A stretch of DNA of 64,000 nucleotides from Phycomyces nitens (taxonomy: Eukaryota > Mucoromycota > Mucoromycetes > Mucorales > Phycomycetaceae), in assembly GCA_022702545.1 (NCBI GenBank), contig JAHRBC010000003.1, positions 1,426,001 to 1,490,000 of the forward strand, in the 5' to 3' direction. Below are positions 47,775 through 59,378 of the stretch, one piece after another. How positions within the stretch are numbered: position 1 is the first letter of the stretch; each line of letters opens with the position of its first letter. The notes beneath the pieces are model-generated. The model ran no database searches. It was not told where the DNA came from and was given only the letters and a program-made list of their open reading frames with translations. Made by a program: the position numbers and the translations under genes.

Positions 47775-49830
47775 GCTGAGTATTTACTTGGTTCAACCAA
47801 ATATTAGACAATATTATTGGCTTTGTACTCAATAGGGTCATACTGGTGTCCTAGTTCCGTGCACCATTGCACCCACTTTATCCAAAAATTGTCATAATTT
47901 TTGTGTGTGGGGAGGGTAGTTGGCACCTTGGATGTAGTCTGCCACTTTTTCATTTATATCTTGATTGGCTTGGTACTTACGGATAATTGCCATGCGATCA
48001 AATTCCAAGAGTTGTGAAGAGGTATTGGTGTAGAAGGTGACAGACTCTGGTGTAGGATTATTGAGCATCAGTATTGACCAACAATATTGGCTGGGTCAAT
48101 TTGGTGTTATCATTACTGTTCTCTTTACCTGATGCACTTTTAGTTTTCGAATCACCCGTAGAATAATCTACCATGGAGGGTGCAGACAAAGTCTCTGTTT
48201 CTGGAAAGCATCGGTCGCCAAGGCTTTGGGATCTGGATGGTAACTCCAAATCTTCTTTAGTCGCGCATTCTCTCGTGAACCAAAGGCGTCTATCTTTATA
48301 GCTAGTGTTGATATCATAAATGGCTTTTCCCAGTTGCGTTGATTGGGTCTCAAGATCACTACCATATTGCATTGTAAATATAGGATATAAACAAGTGCTT
48401 CTTATATAGCTGAGATCATGGCTGTCATCTTTTATAGCATTCCTGCTATCCACCTGCCTGAATAATCTTTCGTCTATTGGTACTGATATAATTGCTTTAT
48501 ACGGGGACAGAGCTCGCTCATCTTTGTCTGTGGAGCTGTTGGATTTATATTCTTTGTGTTGAATGTGAATCCTAGGAAATCTTGGACATATTTCATTTAA
48601 AAATCGCTCTTTTGGTAGTTGATCATTAACCCCAACTCGATTAGTTGCTTGCGTACTTTGTTGTTGTGATCCTTCATTTCGTTCTTGGTTCTAGCTAATA
48701 TATAAACATCTTTCAAGTAGTAGAATAAGCCGACTATCTTTTGGTAGAGTGGTTCCAAGGCAAATCACATCAATTTTGAAAACAATCTTGGTGCTACACT
48801 TAGTCCAAATGCTAGTAAGAGGTATTGATATGTCGTTCCCTAGTGTTTGAAAAATAAATATTTCTATGCTTCTGGGTGAATTTGAACTACCGCATAAGCA
48901 TCTTTTAGATCTATCTTTGTTATCAAATCCTGTTCTTCTACCAATTCCCTCAACGCAGGAACCCCTTCCATCTTGAAATCCTGGAATTGGATAAATTAGC
49001 TTATTCTTCTGCAGTCCAGAATCGGTCGAATCTTGTCCGGTTCCTTGGTGATAAATAACTGGAAAACCAATATGCTGTCTTGGTAAGGTGGCTGTTCAAT
49101 TACTTGTGATGTGAACAACTTGGTAACGTTCTCGTTTAAGGCGTGTTGGTCTGTTGGGGTAAGCTAAAATGGCTTTTTTTTTCGCCATGGAATTGGGTTT
49201 GAGTGGAATTGAATTTGGTATCCCTGAATTATAGCTACAAGGTCCATTGATGGTTTGTGAGTTTTTTTTTTGTCCAATTGGGCAAGAAGTGCTAGAGTCA
49301 ACTCTGGGTGGTATCCAATCTTCTGGGACTACATGTTAATTCTTGGATTGATTTTGTAGATTTTGTATTTTTTAATGGTTGATTTAAAATATGTTGAGGT
49401 CTGCTCAATTGGTAAATGGTAGAGGCCGTTGAGTTCTATGGCTGGCACTGTCTTGCCGAGTCAGATTGGATAGTCATATTTCCCTGCCCAAAGGCTTCTT
49501 CTTTGTTGACTATTGAATCCTCAGCCCTAAAGACATTTCGTCCTCTGGTACCCCGGCTGTCTTCAAGCCCTCTATACTGTATTGTCGCATTATTGATGCA
49601 GTTGTATTAGGGGACACAAATCCAGCTGGTAAGGAGACAAGGGAACTGTGTGCCGGACAGTTTGTTGTGCCTATCTTTCTGATGTCTGGTTTGGACATCT
49701 TTGAGACGATATTTCTCATTTTGTTATAAGTTATCCCTTTAATATATATATATCTTTCATTGGAAGTAAGACCTGTTTTTTTAACAATTCAATAAATCTT
49801 GTCTCTTTAAAAATAAATAATCGACAGAGT
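47316..49830 (-). mobile_element. Decayed DIRS-like retrotransposon (RT and tyrosine recombinase)
   Basis: On the minus strand, broken by several frameshifts and stops. Reverse transcriptase remains at about 48650-48960: ITKIDLKDAYAVVQIHPE, then LLAFGLSVAPRLFSKL, then YLKDVYILARTKNEM, where the usual YLDD aspartate pair is reduced to KD. A later open piece (47316-47774) reads TILLSTVATMWKPISDLEN, ARQPKEMGPKMTKLGTI and IYPVTAL, fitting the N-terminal half of a DIRS-type tyrosine recombinase. The C-terminal catalytic part was not found. A gag-like opening frame lies at 49510-49719. The order gag-RT-recombinase matches DIRS elements. The mutated RT core and many breaks mean it is dead. No complete terminal repeats were delimited. 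Confidence 0.7.
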
Positions 49831-50376
49831 AATACAAGACCAAATGTCTAGACGCGAGTCAGACAAAAGCCAATTAATCGCATTCTAGCTTTTTTTGCCG
49901 GAATAGTGAAAATGATTTGTGTAACATCCTGTACTCTATAGGTGTCCCCCGAGGTTAACGAAAAAATAAGGCGAGTCGCGAGAACAGTGGCTCTGAATGT
50001 GGCAAAAAAAACACCACATATTTGCTAGTACACAAAATTGTTTGTTATTTGCACAGACTATAACGAGAAAAAAACCAGTGGATAAGCTTTCAGGCTTTGG
50101 CCTCGGTAAAAATGTCAAAAATATTAGGGTGTGATGAGCAGAAACTTTATTCTGAATACACGTACAAGATTTCGGATCAAAACTCTCTTTTGGTTAACTA
50201 TTAGTAAACATCGAATACTTGCTGCTTCATCTAAATCTGTATAAAATATATTGGTTTCATTAGAACATCTTTACTAAGCCTTCAAGGACTGTAAATATAA
50301 AAGAGATATATTTTGTCTAAAGATTGCAATTTGTTTCTTGTTTATCTATCTATCTATCTATCTAATAATTACACTC
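49831..50376. other. Spacer between retroelement relic and membrane protein gene
   Basis: Non-coding, AT-rich. It ends in a short (TATC)n microsatellite (about 50343-50366) directly before the start codon region of the next gene, within its 5' leader. Confidence 0.55.
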
Positions 50377-51978
50377 ATGAGTGTCCATAAACTACTCTTT
50401 CTGAGTGTGTTTATACTCTTGATATTACCAGGATGTTATGCCCCACCAATAGACGAACAACCATCAGTCGAATCTCAGCAAGGATCTCGAATCAACATGT
50501 CAAAGTCCTATAAAATTCTAAAGACAATCATACTGGGATACTTGACACATATTATGACCATTCGACCGAGTCCAGAAACAGACCAGACAAACATTCTTTT
50601 TCAGCGTTTTACATATTTTATATATCCCACCTTGGGTATCAGCTCTGCAGTTATGGCAATTATTTCAGCATGGAAAGATGACAAAATTCTCCGTATTGAT
50701 GAGCATAAAAAGACGTACAAAAATATTAATAAATCCGATCTGATATGGTATAAAGCCTTTGCAAAATCTCTTTGGGAAACTACCGAAGAAATCTGGTCTC
50801 AAGCCACAAGAAGCATTAAAAAAGTCTTAAAACCGGATATCGAAACATTCAGTGACGAGCCTGAAAAATCTTTTGTGGATGCTGTTGCAGACATGGAAAA
50901 CGAATACTTTAAACATCGGCCCAATGCCAGATCTTATGATAAATACATAGTTGGCGAGAACAACAACAATTCAGTATATTTGGCTGCGATTCTCAATACT
51001 TTAGAACCTAGTCAAGCCAAGAAAGTCAAGGATTGTTTTCTCAACAACAGTTTATATCTTGGGTTTGATCTGAAAGAATACACTATAAAAGACGATGAAT
51101 CAACAGACTCCACTATAAAAGACTATGAATCGAAAGACTCCACTATGAAAGACGACATTAGCCTGATAAAATACAACTTTCTGTATACCAAGAACATGAC
51201 AATAACTGGACCTGGTGCTATATGTCGATACCAAGTGCCCATTGGAGCAGATAATGTTTGCTTTTTGACCCGTGAAATGTTGAATCAACTTCAGCCGGTA
51301 CATCACCTGGACAACACTTCATATATAGCAATATGTATTACATCTGGTCAATTGGTCTACACAGTAATCGAATGTATTGATGCAGATGGTGATAAATGGG
51401 CCAAGGTCATTATGCTCATATATACAGTAATGTCAGTTCTCCAGACGATTTCTCTCATTGTTCTCCACAAACAGTTGGCGGCATACAGTATTCACTACGA
51501 CAAGGATATAAAGATTGATTTAAACTTTACACCCAAAGACGAGGACAGTGAAGTCATTGATATTCTGTCAGATTTTGGGAATAATATAAAAAAAAAACAC
51601 AACAACAGTTTAATCTGCTATCAGGGTAGCTTTCTGGAAAAGATCAGCAACCATGAGCTGTTGTCTTCACAAGAACCCTCTAAATTTCTCAGACGCAAAG
51701 CGTTGATCGCTACACTTTTTGGATTTGGAGGAATGGTAGTGTCGCTTCTGATTGGTATTTGGGCCGACTATACTGCTCGATCAACAACACAGTGGATCGT
51801 CTTGGCCTGGATTCTTAGTCCATTTCTATCTTCGTTTATGCTTCTCATACGTTTATCCATTGATTCAAGAAAGAGATGGTTATATATTCCATTTATATCC
51901 CTTTTGTATTTAATTAGAATAGGCGGTGCAGGCTGCGTAATTGCTGCAACAATCGAAGGATATAGTATAAAAGATTGA
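50377..51978 (+). CDS. Membrane protein of unknown family, paralogue 1
   Basis: Intronless. The start chosen is MSVHKLLFLSVFILLILPG (signal peptide, likely cleaved after GCYA), giving 533 residues; the in-frame ATG at 50338 translates the TATC repeat and is unlikely. A first conserved block contains SYKILKTIILGYLTHIMTIR (~40-60) and a hydrophobic stretch. A middle soluble part has a threefold repeat of the TIKDDESTDS type. The second block, HLDDTSYIAI then ECIDADGDKWAKV and MSVLQTISL, runs into further membrane segments (ADYTARSTTQWIVLAWIL). It is clearly paralogous to 62382-63932. Expected in the secretory pathway or plasma membrane with several membrane passes. I recognise no known family. 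Confidence 0.8.
   Translation: MSVHKLLFLSVFILLILPGCYAPPIDEQPSVESQQGSRINMSKSYKILKTIILGYLTHIMTIRPSPETDQTNILFQRFTYFIYPTLGISSAVMAIISAWKDDKILRIDEHKKTYKNINKSDLIWYKAFAKSLWETTEEIWSQATRSIKKVLKPDIETFSDEPEKSFVDAVADMENEYFKHRPNARSYDKYIVGENNNNSVYLAAILNTLEPSQAKKVKDCFLNNSLYLGFDLKEYTIKDDESTDSTIKDYESKDSTMKDDISLIKYNFLYTKNMTITGPGAICRYQVPIGADNVCFLTREMLNQLQPVHHLDNTSYIAICITSGQLVYTVIECIDADGDKWAKVIMLIYTVMSVLQTISLIVLHKQLAAYSIHYDKDIKIDLNFTPKDEDSEVIDILSDFGNNIKKKHNNSLICYQGSFLEKISNHELLSSQEPSKFLRRKALIATLFGFGGMVVSLLIGIWADYTARSTTQWIVLAWILSPFLSSFMLLIRLSIDSRKRWLYIPFISLLYLIRIGGAGCVIAATIEGYSIKD
51080..51150 (+). repeat. In-frame 33-base tandem repeat in the membrane protein gene
   Basis: Two full units and a partial third of ACTATAAAAGACGATGAATC type, encoding TIKDDESTDS-like decapeptides plus one residue. 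Absent from the paralogue at 62382, which is shorter there. Confidence 0.85.
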
Positions 51979-53740
51979 ATAATTATACCTTGGTATCTTG
52001 TACATTACCAATAAAAATAATATTATTAGCGAAAAACCAGTAATCGTAAAAATATAGTCTTAATATATATACTATCTTTTATTATTTAAAATAAAAATCT
52101 CTTTATATTATATTTCTGATCAACATTTATTCTATCAACAAGATTTTACATTATAATTACACTGAATTAATAGAATCTCACAAATATTTATTCTTGTCTG
52201 TTAAATATTACAGAACAAACATAGAGGGGACCTTTGGATACCTTGGAAGAATAAAAAAAAAAAAAACAAGTTCAACAAAGTAAAATTGTTGTGGGGCAAT
52301 AATATCTTTTCTCTCTCTCTTAATTACAAGGGATACTCTCAGACTCAGTGGTTCTAATAAGCTTACATGAACAGAAACGAGATGTTGTGAAGCGTTGGAA
52401 GACACTTTCTTCTTGAAAATAACGTTGGGAAACATCTAGTGCTGTAGAAATCTGAATGGTCACTTTATCTGTTAAAAAATGTCAAGGATGTTTAGCATAA
52501 ATTAGAAGAGAAGGATGAGATGGGCTGTCTTGTTGAAAATATAATAAAATGTTATAATTTTTATGGTATGCAAATACATTTTTCTTCGAACTTGTGGCTC
52601 TCTGGGAATTTTAGAGAGTAACAAAAGTGCCATTAGATACCGTAGAGATCGCACAGACTACCTCAAATTATGGTATAATAGCATTGATAACAGCTACAAG
52701 AAGAACTATCTATATCAAGAGGATAATATACATTTCATAATTTCACATTCTCCAAAAGACTAGAGGCATACATATAATCTAAACTTTTGCCTTGATTGTC
52801 ATCAATTTTATGAGCATATAAAGCCTTTTTGATGACAGGTCCCCTCCTCCACCTCTTCTCCCTCCTGCTCGTTGGCATCATTTTTGGTCCCTGGTTATCT
52901 CACATCATTGCTGCACTCTGTGGTATAAGGTGTTATAGAGGCGGATTACCACCTGACTGGCTACTCATACTATTATGCCTTGTATCGTCTTGGACACCGT
53001 GCGCTTGGTGTACTCCAACGCCACCAAAGACCAAGACCATTTCCTCTTTTTTTTTTCTTGTCTTATAAAGTACCAGGTGTAAAACATAGTTCTCTCTCGT
53101 CTCTATCAGAGTTGGACTCTGGATGATGCTAGATAGCTGCTTAAATCCTATCAAATCCCCTGTGTCTCTCCATTTTGAAACACTCGAATTTTGTTGGTGG
53201 TTATAACGGCCAAAGCTATTTGATGTTCGACTTTTACATCTTTGAAACGATATTTCTTATGTTGTTATAAGCTTTCCTGTTTTTCTCTTATCATCTTCTT
53301 GACTAGACATCTTCACCCTTTGCCTTTTGTGCCCATGACATGCTTTATTCCCATGTCTCATATACTGTTCATTTAATTCTTATATCCATTTCCTGCTGTA
53401 TATAGCTCCACTGGTTTCTCATGCATTTATACGTACATCAATATCTCTTCAATATATCTCTTCTCGATAGAAGGCAAGACTTGATTTGGCCAATTCAATA
53501 AATCTTGTCTCTTTATTTTTTATATTAACGGACATTTAATTTTTTTGAAGGGTGACAATATTTACCGTCCTCATTGTATATGTATGCCTTGTAGACTCCA
53601 ATTATGGCCATATATTTCAGCTGCAGAAATCATAACGATCTCTATACATTTTTACTAGTATTTAATCCGCAAAGGAATACTCAACAATTTAAATTTTAAT
53701 TTTTATTCTTTTTTTTGTCCTCTTGTTATTTCATCTTCAA
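51979..53740. other. Intergenic region holding a retroelement end fragment
   Basis: The first 850 bases show only small chance frames. A hydrophobic frame at 52829-53068 (+) and its opposite at 52933-53154 are not believable as genes. The segment 53220-53525 is related to the end of the DIRS-like element. Confidence 0.5.
53220..53525 (-). mobile_element. Second terminal fragment of the DIRS-like element
   Basis: Two stretches match the relic's 5' end (49690-49830). CATCTTTGAAACGATATTTC at about 53237 pairs with CATCTTTGAGACGATATTTC at about 49697, both followed by a GTTATAAG box. CAATTCAATAAATCTTGTCT at about 53495 pairs with the same string at about 49784. The spacing between the boxes is longer here. 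No coding sequence of the element follows, so this is a solo end or deletion derivative. Confidence 0.65.
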
Positions 53741-56164
53741 ATGGAGGATCCGATTCGACATCCTCATCCAAAGAAGAAACCGGCCGTACCACCGCTTATC
53801 ATCTCACCAACCTTGGGTCACTCTTATAGTAGTCCGAATAGCTTCCAAGCACTTGACCCAACCTTTAAACACGTCAGAAGCCAATCGACTCTCTTGCCTA
53901 CCAAAAAGAAGCGCAAGAAGCGAAACAGATCCCTTCTTGCCCGCCCACTCCCATTGGCAACCGAGGAATCTCCAGTCTCGCCAGACAAACCGCCATCACC
54001 ATCGCCAAAGAAACCGCCATCACCATTGCCAGACAAACCGTCATCACCATTGCCATCATCCCAACCTAATCAAGGACCAAGTTTCTCGTTCTGGGATTAT
54101 TTGCGGGACGAATTGACGGTGTCTGATTTCGATAGTGGGCAGGAAATTAAGCGTGAAAGGGTCACCAATTTCTTGGGTGTTCCTGTAGCACTTGAAAAAG
54201 TAAAGTGAAAAGTCTATAGAGAAGCTCTCTCATGCCAACCAATTCGTTTAGTTGATGGGCTTTGGCTTTGTGGTCTGTCTCGACTCCTTCCTCTATACCT
54301 TTACCATCCTGCCTCTCCGGTTCTGTCTGGCCTTTTATCATTTCACGCTCAATTCCTACCATAATCTCCAATGGTTCTTTTTCCACAAGTCAAAGTAAGT
54401 CTCGCACATCTTTTATCCTTCTAACCGGCCTCTAGTTTTGTCCGCCTTCGACCGTCCCAAAAGTGTGATCTTTTAAAAGGCCTGTTGATTACAATTACTT
54501 GTGTCTCCATGTGCTCGTTTGATCCATCGAGGCTGTACCATTTTATCCGTGGTCAGGCTGTGCTCAAACTGTATGTGGTGTTTAATGTTCTCGAGATATG
54601 CGACAAGCTATGTTGCTCGGTTGGAGTGGATATCCTAGACGCCCTCTTCTCAAAGGCCACATTGGGTGAACCTGGCCAGGACATGGGAAGGGCTGCCTAT
54701 GCCAAACGTCAATTGAGGCCACTCACCCTGTTCCTCTTGGCAACTGGATACATGAGTAAGTCTAGCTGTCTAGCTGGTCTAGTTGGTATGGCTGGTCTAT
54801 CTATGAGTCTAATGTGATTTCTAGTCGTCCATACTTCTGTCCTCTTTTTCCAAATGATCACACTCAATGTGGCAATCAACTTTTATTCCAATGCCCTCTT
54901 GTCCCTCTTGATCTCCAACCAGTTTGTCGAGATTAAGCAATCCGTGTTTAAAAAGTTTGAAAAAGAGAATCTCTTTCAGCTCACTTGCAGTGGTAAATAA
55001 CCAAAGATATCTGAAGAATGGTTCTAATGGTCTCTAGATATCGTCGAGAGGTTTCAACAGGTGGTTTTTCTGGTGATCATCACCCTACGAAACGTGGTTG
55101 AATTGTCTGAATCATCTCCGTCCTCAATCCTGCCATCGACCTTTGTGCCCCTGATCAAGCTGCCTGCCTCGATGCCTCTCAATACACTCATGACGCCGGT
55201 CGTCATGGTGATTGTTTCAGAAATCTTTGTCGACTGGCTCAAGCATGCGTTTATCACCAAATTTAATCAGATTAGGCCCTCGATATATGGGAAATATACC
55301 GACCTTCTCTGCAAGGATTTGGTGATTGGAAGTCCCAGTCGGTCGAGTGCCCAACGCCATGTAAAGAAGAGTGTTTTTGTGATTGGTTTATTAATGTTCT
55401 TGTAGGCATTTGTAGACCAATCGCCAGTGGTGTCTCGCAGATTGGGTCTGCCGGTTCTACCTCTGGCATGCATGGTAAGCTCTGGATAGTCTTTGATACC
55501 AAAGACTCATTATCATTTTGGCCACAAACAATTTAGCAGGTTCGCATGATGCAACAGCTATTGCCCATGATTTTCATGTCTCATCACACTCAATCAGAAG
55601 GCATGTCGGTTGCATCAATGATTACCAGCAGCCTGATGAACTATTTAACCGACCTCCATGGTGTGAGCAGAATGTTACCAGCCCACATTCAAGTGGTTGT
55701 GCTCTCGATTGCCAAATGCGGGTTGCTAGAGCAAGGTCTGGACAAGGTATTCAGAGTGGTGACCTGGACAGCAGCCATTGGAATCATGGCACTCTGGTGA
55801 GTAAAGCATGGCTCATATCACAATCTAACTCACACCCACCCACCCACCCACAAGTCTCATGGCCATCAAGATCCTGGTGGGAATCAACCTGCTTGCCTAT
55901 GCCTACAAGAGATATGCTAGTATGGAAGCCCGTCAAAAGGCTGATGATGAAAAGGAGAATGAGATGAGATCGATGAGAAAGGAAGAAGAGGTAGGCCAGA
56001 TAGTTAAGTTTGCCAGACAGATGCTGATTGGATTGTAGGAATATCGCACTGGTGTACGCAACTATCTAGATGACACCTCTGATAATGTCATGGGTCAGAA
56101 ACCTGTCAAGTATACCCTAGAAAACGTCGATAGATTCTCCATGGTTAGAAGCCGGATTCCTTGA
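53741..56164 (+). CDS. TAPT1 / Emp65-family ER membrane protein
   Basis: Nine exons (53741-54199, 54252-54394, 54436-54755, 54825-54992, 55038-55360, 55406-55474, 55540-55796, 55855-55990, 56039-56164) give 666 residues; an in-frame ATG 18 bases upstream is possible. After a Pro/Lys/Ser-rich disordered N-terminus (K-P-P-S-P repeats), the conserved core begins with ERVTNFLGVP, then CLDSFLYTFTILPLRF, DPSRLYHFIRGQAVLKLYV and FNVLEICDKLCCSVGVDILD, diagnostic of the family. Several membrane segments follow. In yeast the homologue Emp65 works with Slp1 in ER protein quality control; in animals TAPT1 affects ciliary and ER trafficking. Intron 5 is very short (45 bases). Convergent with the next gene, 192 bases away. 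Confidence 0.9.
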
Positions 56165-56356
56165 CCATAATATAGAGATTTACATTTATATTTACATTTA
56201 TATTTATATTTGTATTTTATTTTATTTTATATATATATATGTGTGTGTGTGTGTTTGTGTGTGCAAATAATAATGATAATAATAATAATATATATATATA
56301 AATGTGTGTGCGTGTGTGTGTTTTGTATAGAAAGCAAACAGATGAAATGTAGATGA
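56165..56356. repeat. AT/GT-rich low-complexity spacer between convergent genes
   Basis: Contains (TTTA)n, (TA)n, (GT)n and (AATAAT)n runs (about 56183-56325). It probably supplies the polyadenylation signals of both convergent genes. Confidence 0.7.
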
Positions 56357-57510
56357 TTAGGATTGAAGGGAAATGGCATGAGGATATGTGGGGGCTTCTT
56401 TGTAGGCTACCAATGCTTTGAGACTGGCAGCGACCAGCAAATAGGCAGCCTCGGATGCATATTCATGAATATGGTACCTCTCGTCCACACGCAACAAGGC
56501 CTTTACACAGATCATACCTGCTTCTTCAATCTTTTGGTGAACCTGCCACCTGTGATCAGCCCAGAGAATAAATCTAAGCAGGTTTTCAAACACAAGACAG
56601 ACCAAGTCTAATGGAGCAATTGTTTATAGCCTGCGTGTTTGTTAAAAAAGATAAACTTACCTGGCAAGGGAGATTGTTTGACAAATACTGCAAAAGACAC
56701 ACTGGTGTCAATGACACGCTGGCTGAATCTTTTGAATCGACTTGTTGGTTCCGGCGGGGGCTGGCCTGAACAGATTGTCTTTTGTCTATAGGACCAAAAG
56801 GTGTTGAGTACAGGCGAGAATAAGGAAAGCGATGGTGGTGAGGGTGAGGGTGAGGGTGAATGTGAGGATGAATGTGGAGGCAAGGGTGAGAGTTGGGGTA
56901 GATTTGATAGGGATCCGGGATTGTTATGTAGTGCGGCCAGATGGATGATCCCGACGCGTTCCTGAACACTATTGAATATTTGGAAAAGAGGGGTTAGTTA
57001 AAGAGAAACAAGGGGGGCCTTAAAGACATGCGGCATGCGCACATGTATTACCTAGAGAGTTTCTCTTTTAAAGCCATCTTTGTCTTTTCATCTGGTTTAT
57101 CTATCGTGGTGTCAGAACAACAATAATGCTAAAACAAGGGTGTATTTACTTGGTAGGGCCATAAGGACCTTGTCAATTCCAGACAGATATATTTCCAACC
57201 CCAGGGCCTCGTTTCCTTCGTCATATTCGTCTGCAGCAATTGATACCAGTCGCATACCCTGTGCAATGCTCTTTCTGTCCAGACTAGACATGGTTTGGAT
57301 CGATTTTGATGTGATGATTGAGGCCGCATCATCTCGTAGCTTATCCACTAGTAAGCCTACGTCTGATATCCAGTTTTGTTGCAAGGGCGATGTCTGTGGC
57401 TGTGGCTGAGGTTGGGTATCATAAGAGTATTGTGGAGTGAATTGGAGAGGTTGAATTGTAGCAGGTGGCTCTGCCCAGGACTGAAGTAGACTACTGACAA
57501 AGGAAGCCAT
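56357..57510 (-). CDS. MIT-domain-like protein
   Basis: Four exons (57510-57150, 57100-57052, 56968-56661, 56607-56357) join in phase to 322 residues. After a Gln/Pro-rich start, residues ~65-145 form a three-helix pattern typical of MIT domains: LVSIAADEYDEGNEALGLEI, then YLSGIDKVLMALP and TKMALKEKLSSVQERV. MIT domains bind ESCRT-III tails in Vps4, spastin and related proteins, so a role near endosomes is plausible. A His/Ser/Pro linker follows, and the C-terminus is helical: FENLLRFILWADHRWQVHQ and EYASEAAYLLVAASLKAL. There is no AAA ATPase domain, so it is neither Vps4 nor spastin. Family name not assigned. Confidence 0.75.
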
Positions 57511-57514
57511 TTAA

Positions 57515-57541
57515 AGAGAGAGAGAGAGAGAGAGAGAGAAA
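57515..57541. repeat. (AG)n microsatellite in 5' leader of MIT-like gene
   Basis: An uninterrupted AG run, reading CT on the coding strand, a few bases before the ATG. CT-rich tracts at this place are common in fungal promoters and 5' leaders. Confidence 0.85.
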
Positions 57542-59190
57542 GCAAATACCTTTTTTCTTGGAATTTTTTTTGGCTGATGGGTTCTTTAAAATACCAAAAA
57601 ATACTAAATATGTATATAAAGGCGTTTAAGCACAATTTCTTTTTTCTTTTTTCTTTTTTGCCTAATTGTTTATTTGTTTTCTATTTATTTTAATATCTAC
57701 CTAGTTGTTTGCATGTGATTATCACTTTTCTCTCTTTTATTGCAAAGGCCATTCAATTGATTATGTTTTCTACCTGTATTTGATCACTGTCTATCACTTG
57801 CATTGGATCGAAATATCCAAATGTTTTCCATTGACAAAATTTCTTACGATGATTTATGATTCCAGAGAGTAGAATTAGAGGGAAAACAAAGGCATGATAG
57901 TAATCAAGGACACAGAGATCGCCAATGCCTGGGTATGATGGATGCTCTATTTATTGTTTGTAGATGTGAATAAACCTATGGATCTATTTGAGGCTATAAA
58001 ACGAAATATCAAAACAACCACAAGAGATCTCTCTGTCTTTATTTCTGACAAACTCTGAACACAGATTAAGAATAACAATAAGAATTTTTATACTATTTTC
58101 GTTGTTGATAAAGTACACAATGAATAACACATACATCATTTATATATAGCAATCTTATCCGTCAAACTGACACTTTCGGCCCCGTAAACATCGGACGAGC
58201 ACAAACCTGTAGGTCCGTGTAACTAGTTTAGATTGAGCTTAGGCGATTTATAGAGACATTTTATCTGTCATGCCGTCCAAGGAAACAGCCCGTCTATCTA
58301 ATAGTCAAAGATATTTGTACAAAAACATCAAACACCATAAATATAAAATATATAAACGTTTGATATCTTGTTTTTGGCTAGTCATACAAAGAGATCCCCC
58401 CAATCACACAGACAGACAGACAATCGAGATTGATGGCAAGACATTCACTGCACAGTTAAAGAGGTTCTGGCAGTCATTATCGATATAAATATGCCTTGTG
58501 GTTGATTCTAGGGAGGTATAAGACCATTTTTTATTGTCTAGACATCATTACACTGATATCCATACATCAATCCTCAACCCCAAATCTGCTTGAAACACGC
58601 GCACTGAACAGAAACTTAAAACAATAGAAACCAGCTTTTTGTCTTATCGATGGGTACGGTTTCCTATCGAGTTACACCGTCAAGACCTATTCTCTTCCGC
58701 TTGTTCCGTGTCTTCTGTAGATCCGCTTGTCATTTTATGAATCTACTCTGCTGAAAAGAAAAAAGAAAAAGGGCCTGTCAGTAAAGGAATCAAGAAATGC
58801 ATTGGCAAAGGATCTTTGCAACCACGGACGAGTGAAGGAGTAGGTATCCATAAGCTATATGATATAATAGATTGCTGCCAAGAGGTACATTTAGAGCTAT
58901 TAATATACACAATTACTATCTTTCTTGTCTGCATATCCAACTTTCTTTTACATGTGAATCTATTGAACCCTAGTTTATCTGGTCCATTGAAACATTCTGG
59001 TGTATATCATAATATCTTTTTTATCAACCATACAGTTTACTTATCTTTTAAATCACCCACCCCCTTTTATTCATATGCCTAGGAGGGTTCAATAAACTGT
59101 GTGTGTGTATATATTTTGTTTTTTCCATTGATAAGCCTACATTCACTATATGTATATAATATATAAAACCAAAAAACCAAAAAAAGATAC

Positions 59191-59222
59191 AGACACAGAC
59201 ACAGACACAGACACAGACACAG
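59191..59222. repeat. (ACAGAC)n minisatellite
   Basis: Tandem hexamer, five units. The minus-strand frame over it gives a Cys-Val run and is not a gene. Confidence 0.9.
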
Positions 59223-59378
59223 GCAGGACCCATTATACCATATTTATAAAAACCACATTGTGACGCGATTTAGAGCACTTTAGCATCTACAAAGGATATA
59301 ATATATATATATGTATATGTATATATGTATATATATTATTATTCTTGAATAAATAAATAAATAAAATCACTTTTTATA

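Larger units (their letters stand above)
57511..59378. other. Intergenic region between divergent genes
   Basis: About 1.9 kb. It contains (AG)n just upstream of the MIT-like gene (57515-57541), an (ACAGAC)n run (59191-59222) and (TA)n near 59299-59340. The frame at 58270-58488 (+) is Lys/Tyr/His-rich and shows no family. No RNA gene recognised. Confidence 0.55.

Noticed and set aside
52829..53154. Hydrophobic frames on both strands near the retroelement fragment
   Set aside because: Mutually overlapping, low complexity at one end, no conserved motif.
56586..56969. His/Pro-rich alternative frame of 127 codons over exon 3 of the MIT-like gene
   Set aside because: The frame joined in phase to exons 2 and 4 gives a coherent helical protein; this one is its shadow.
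58270..58488. 72-codon plus-strand frame between the MIT-like and Rex3-like genes
   Set aside because: Biased Lys/Tyr/His/Arg composition, no family likeness, no promoter or splice context; likely chance.
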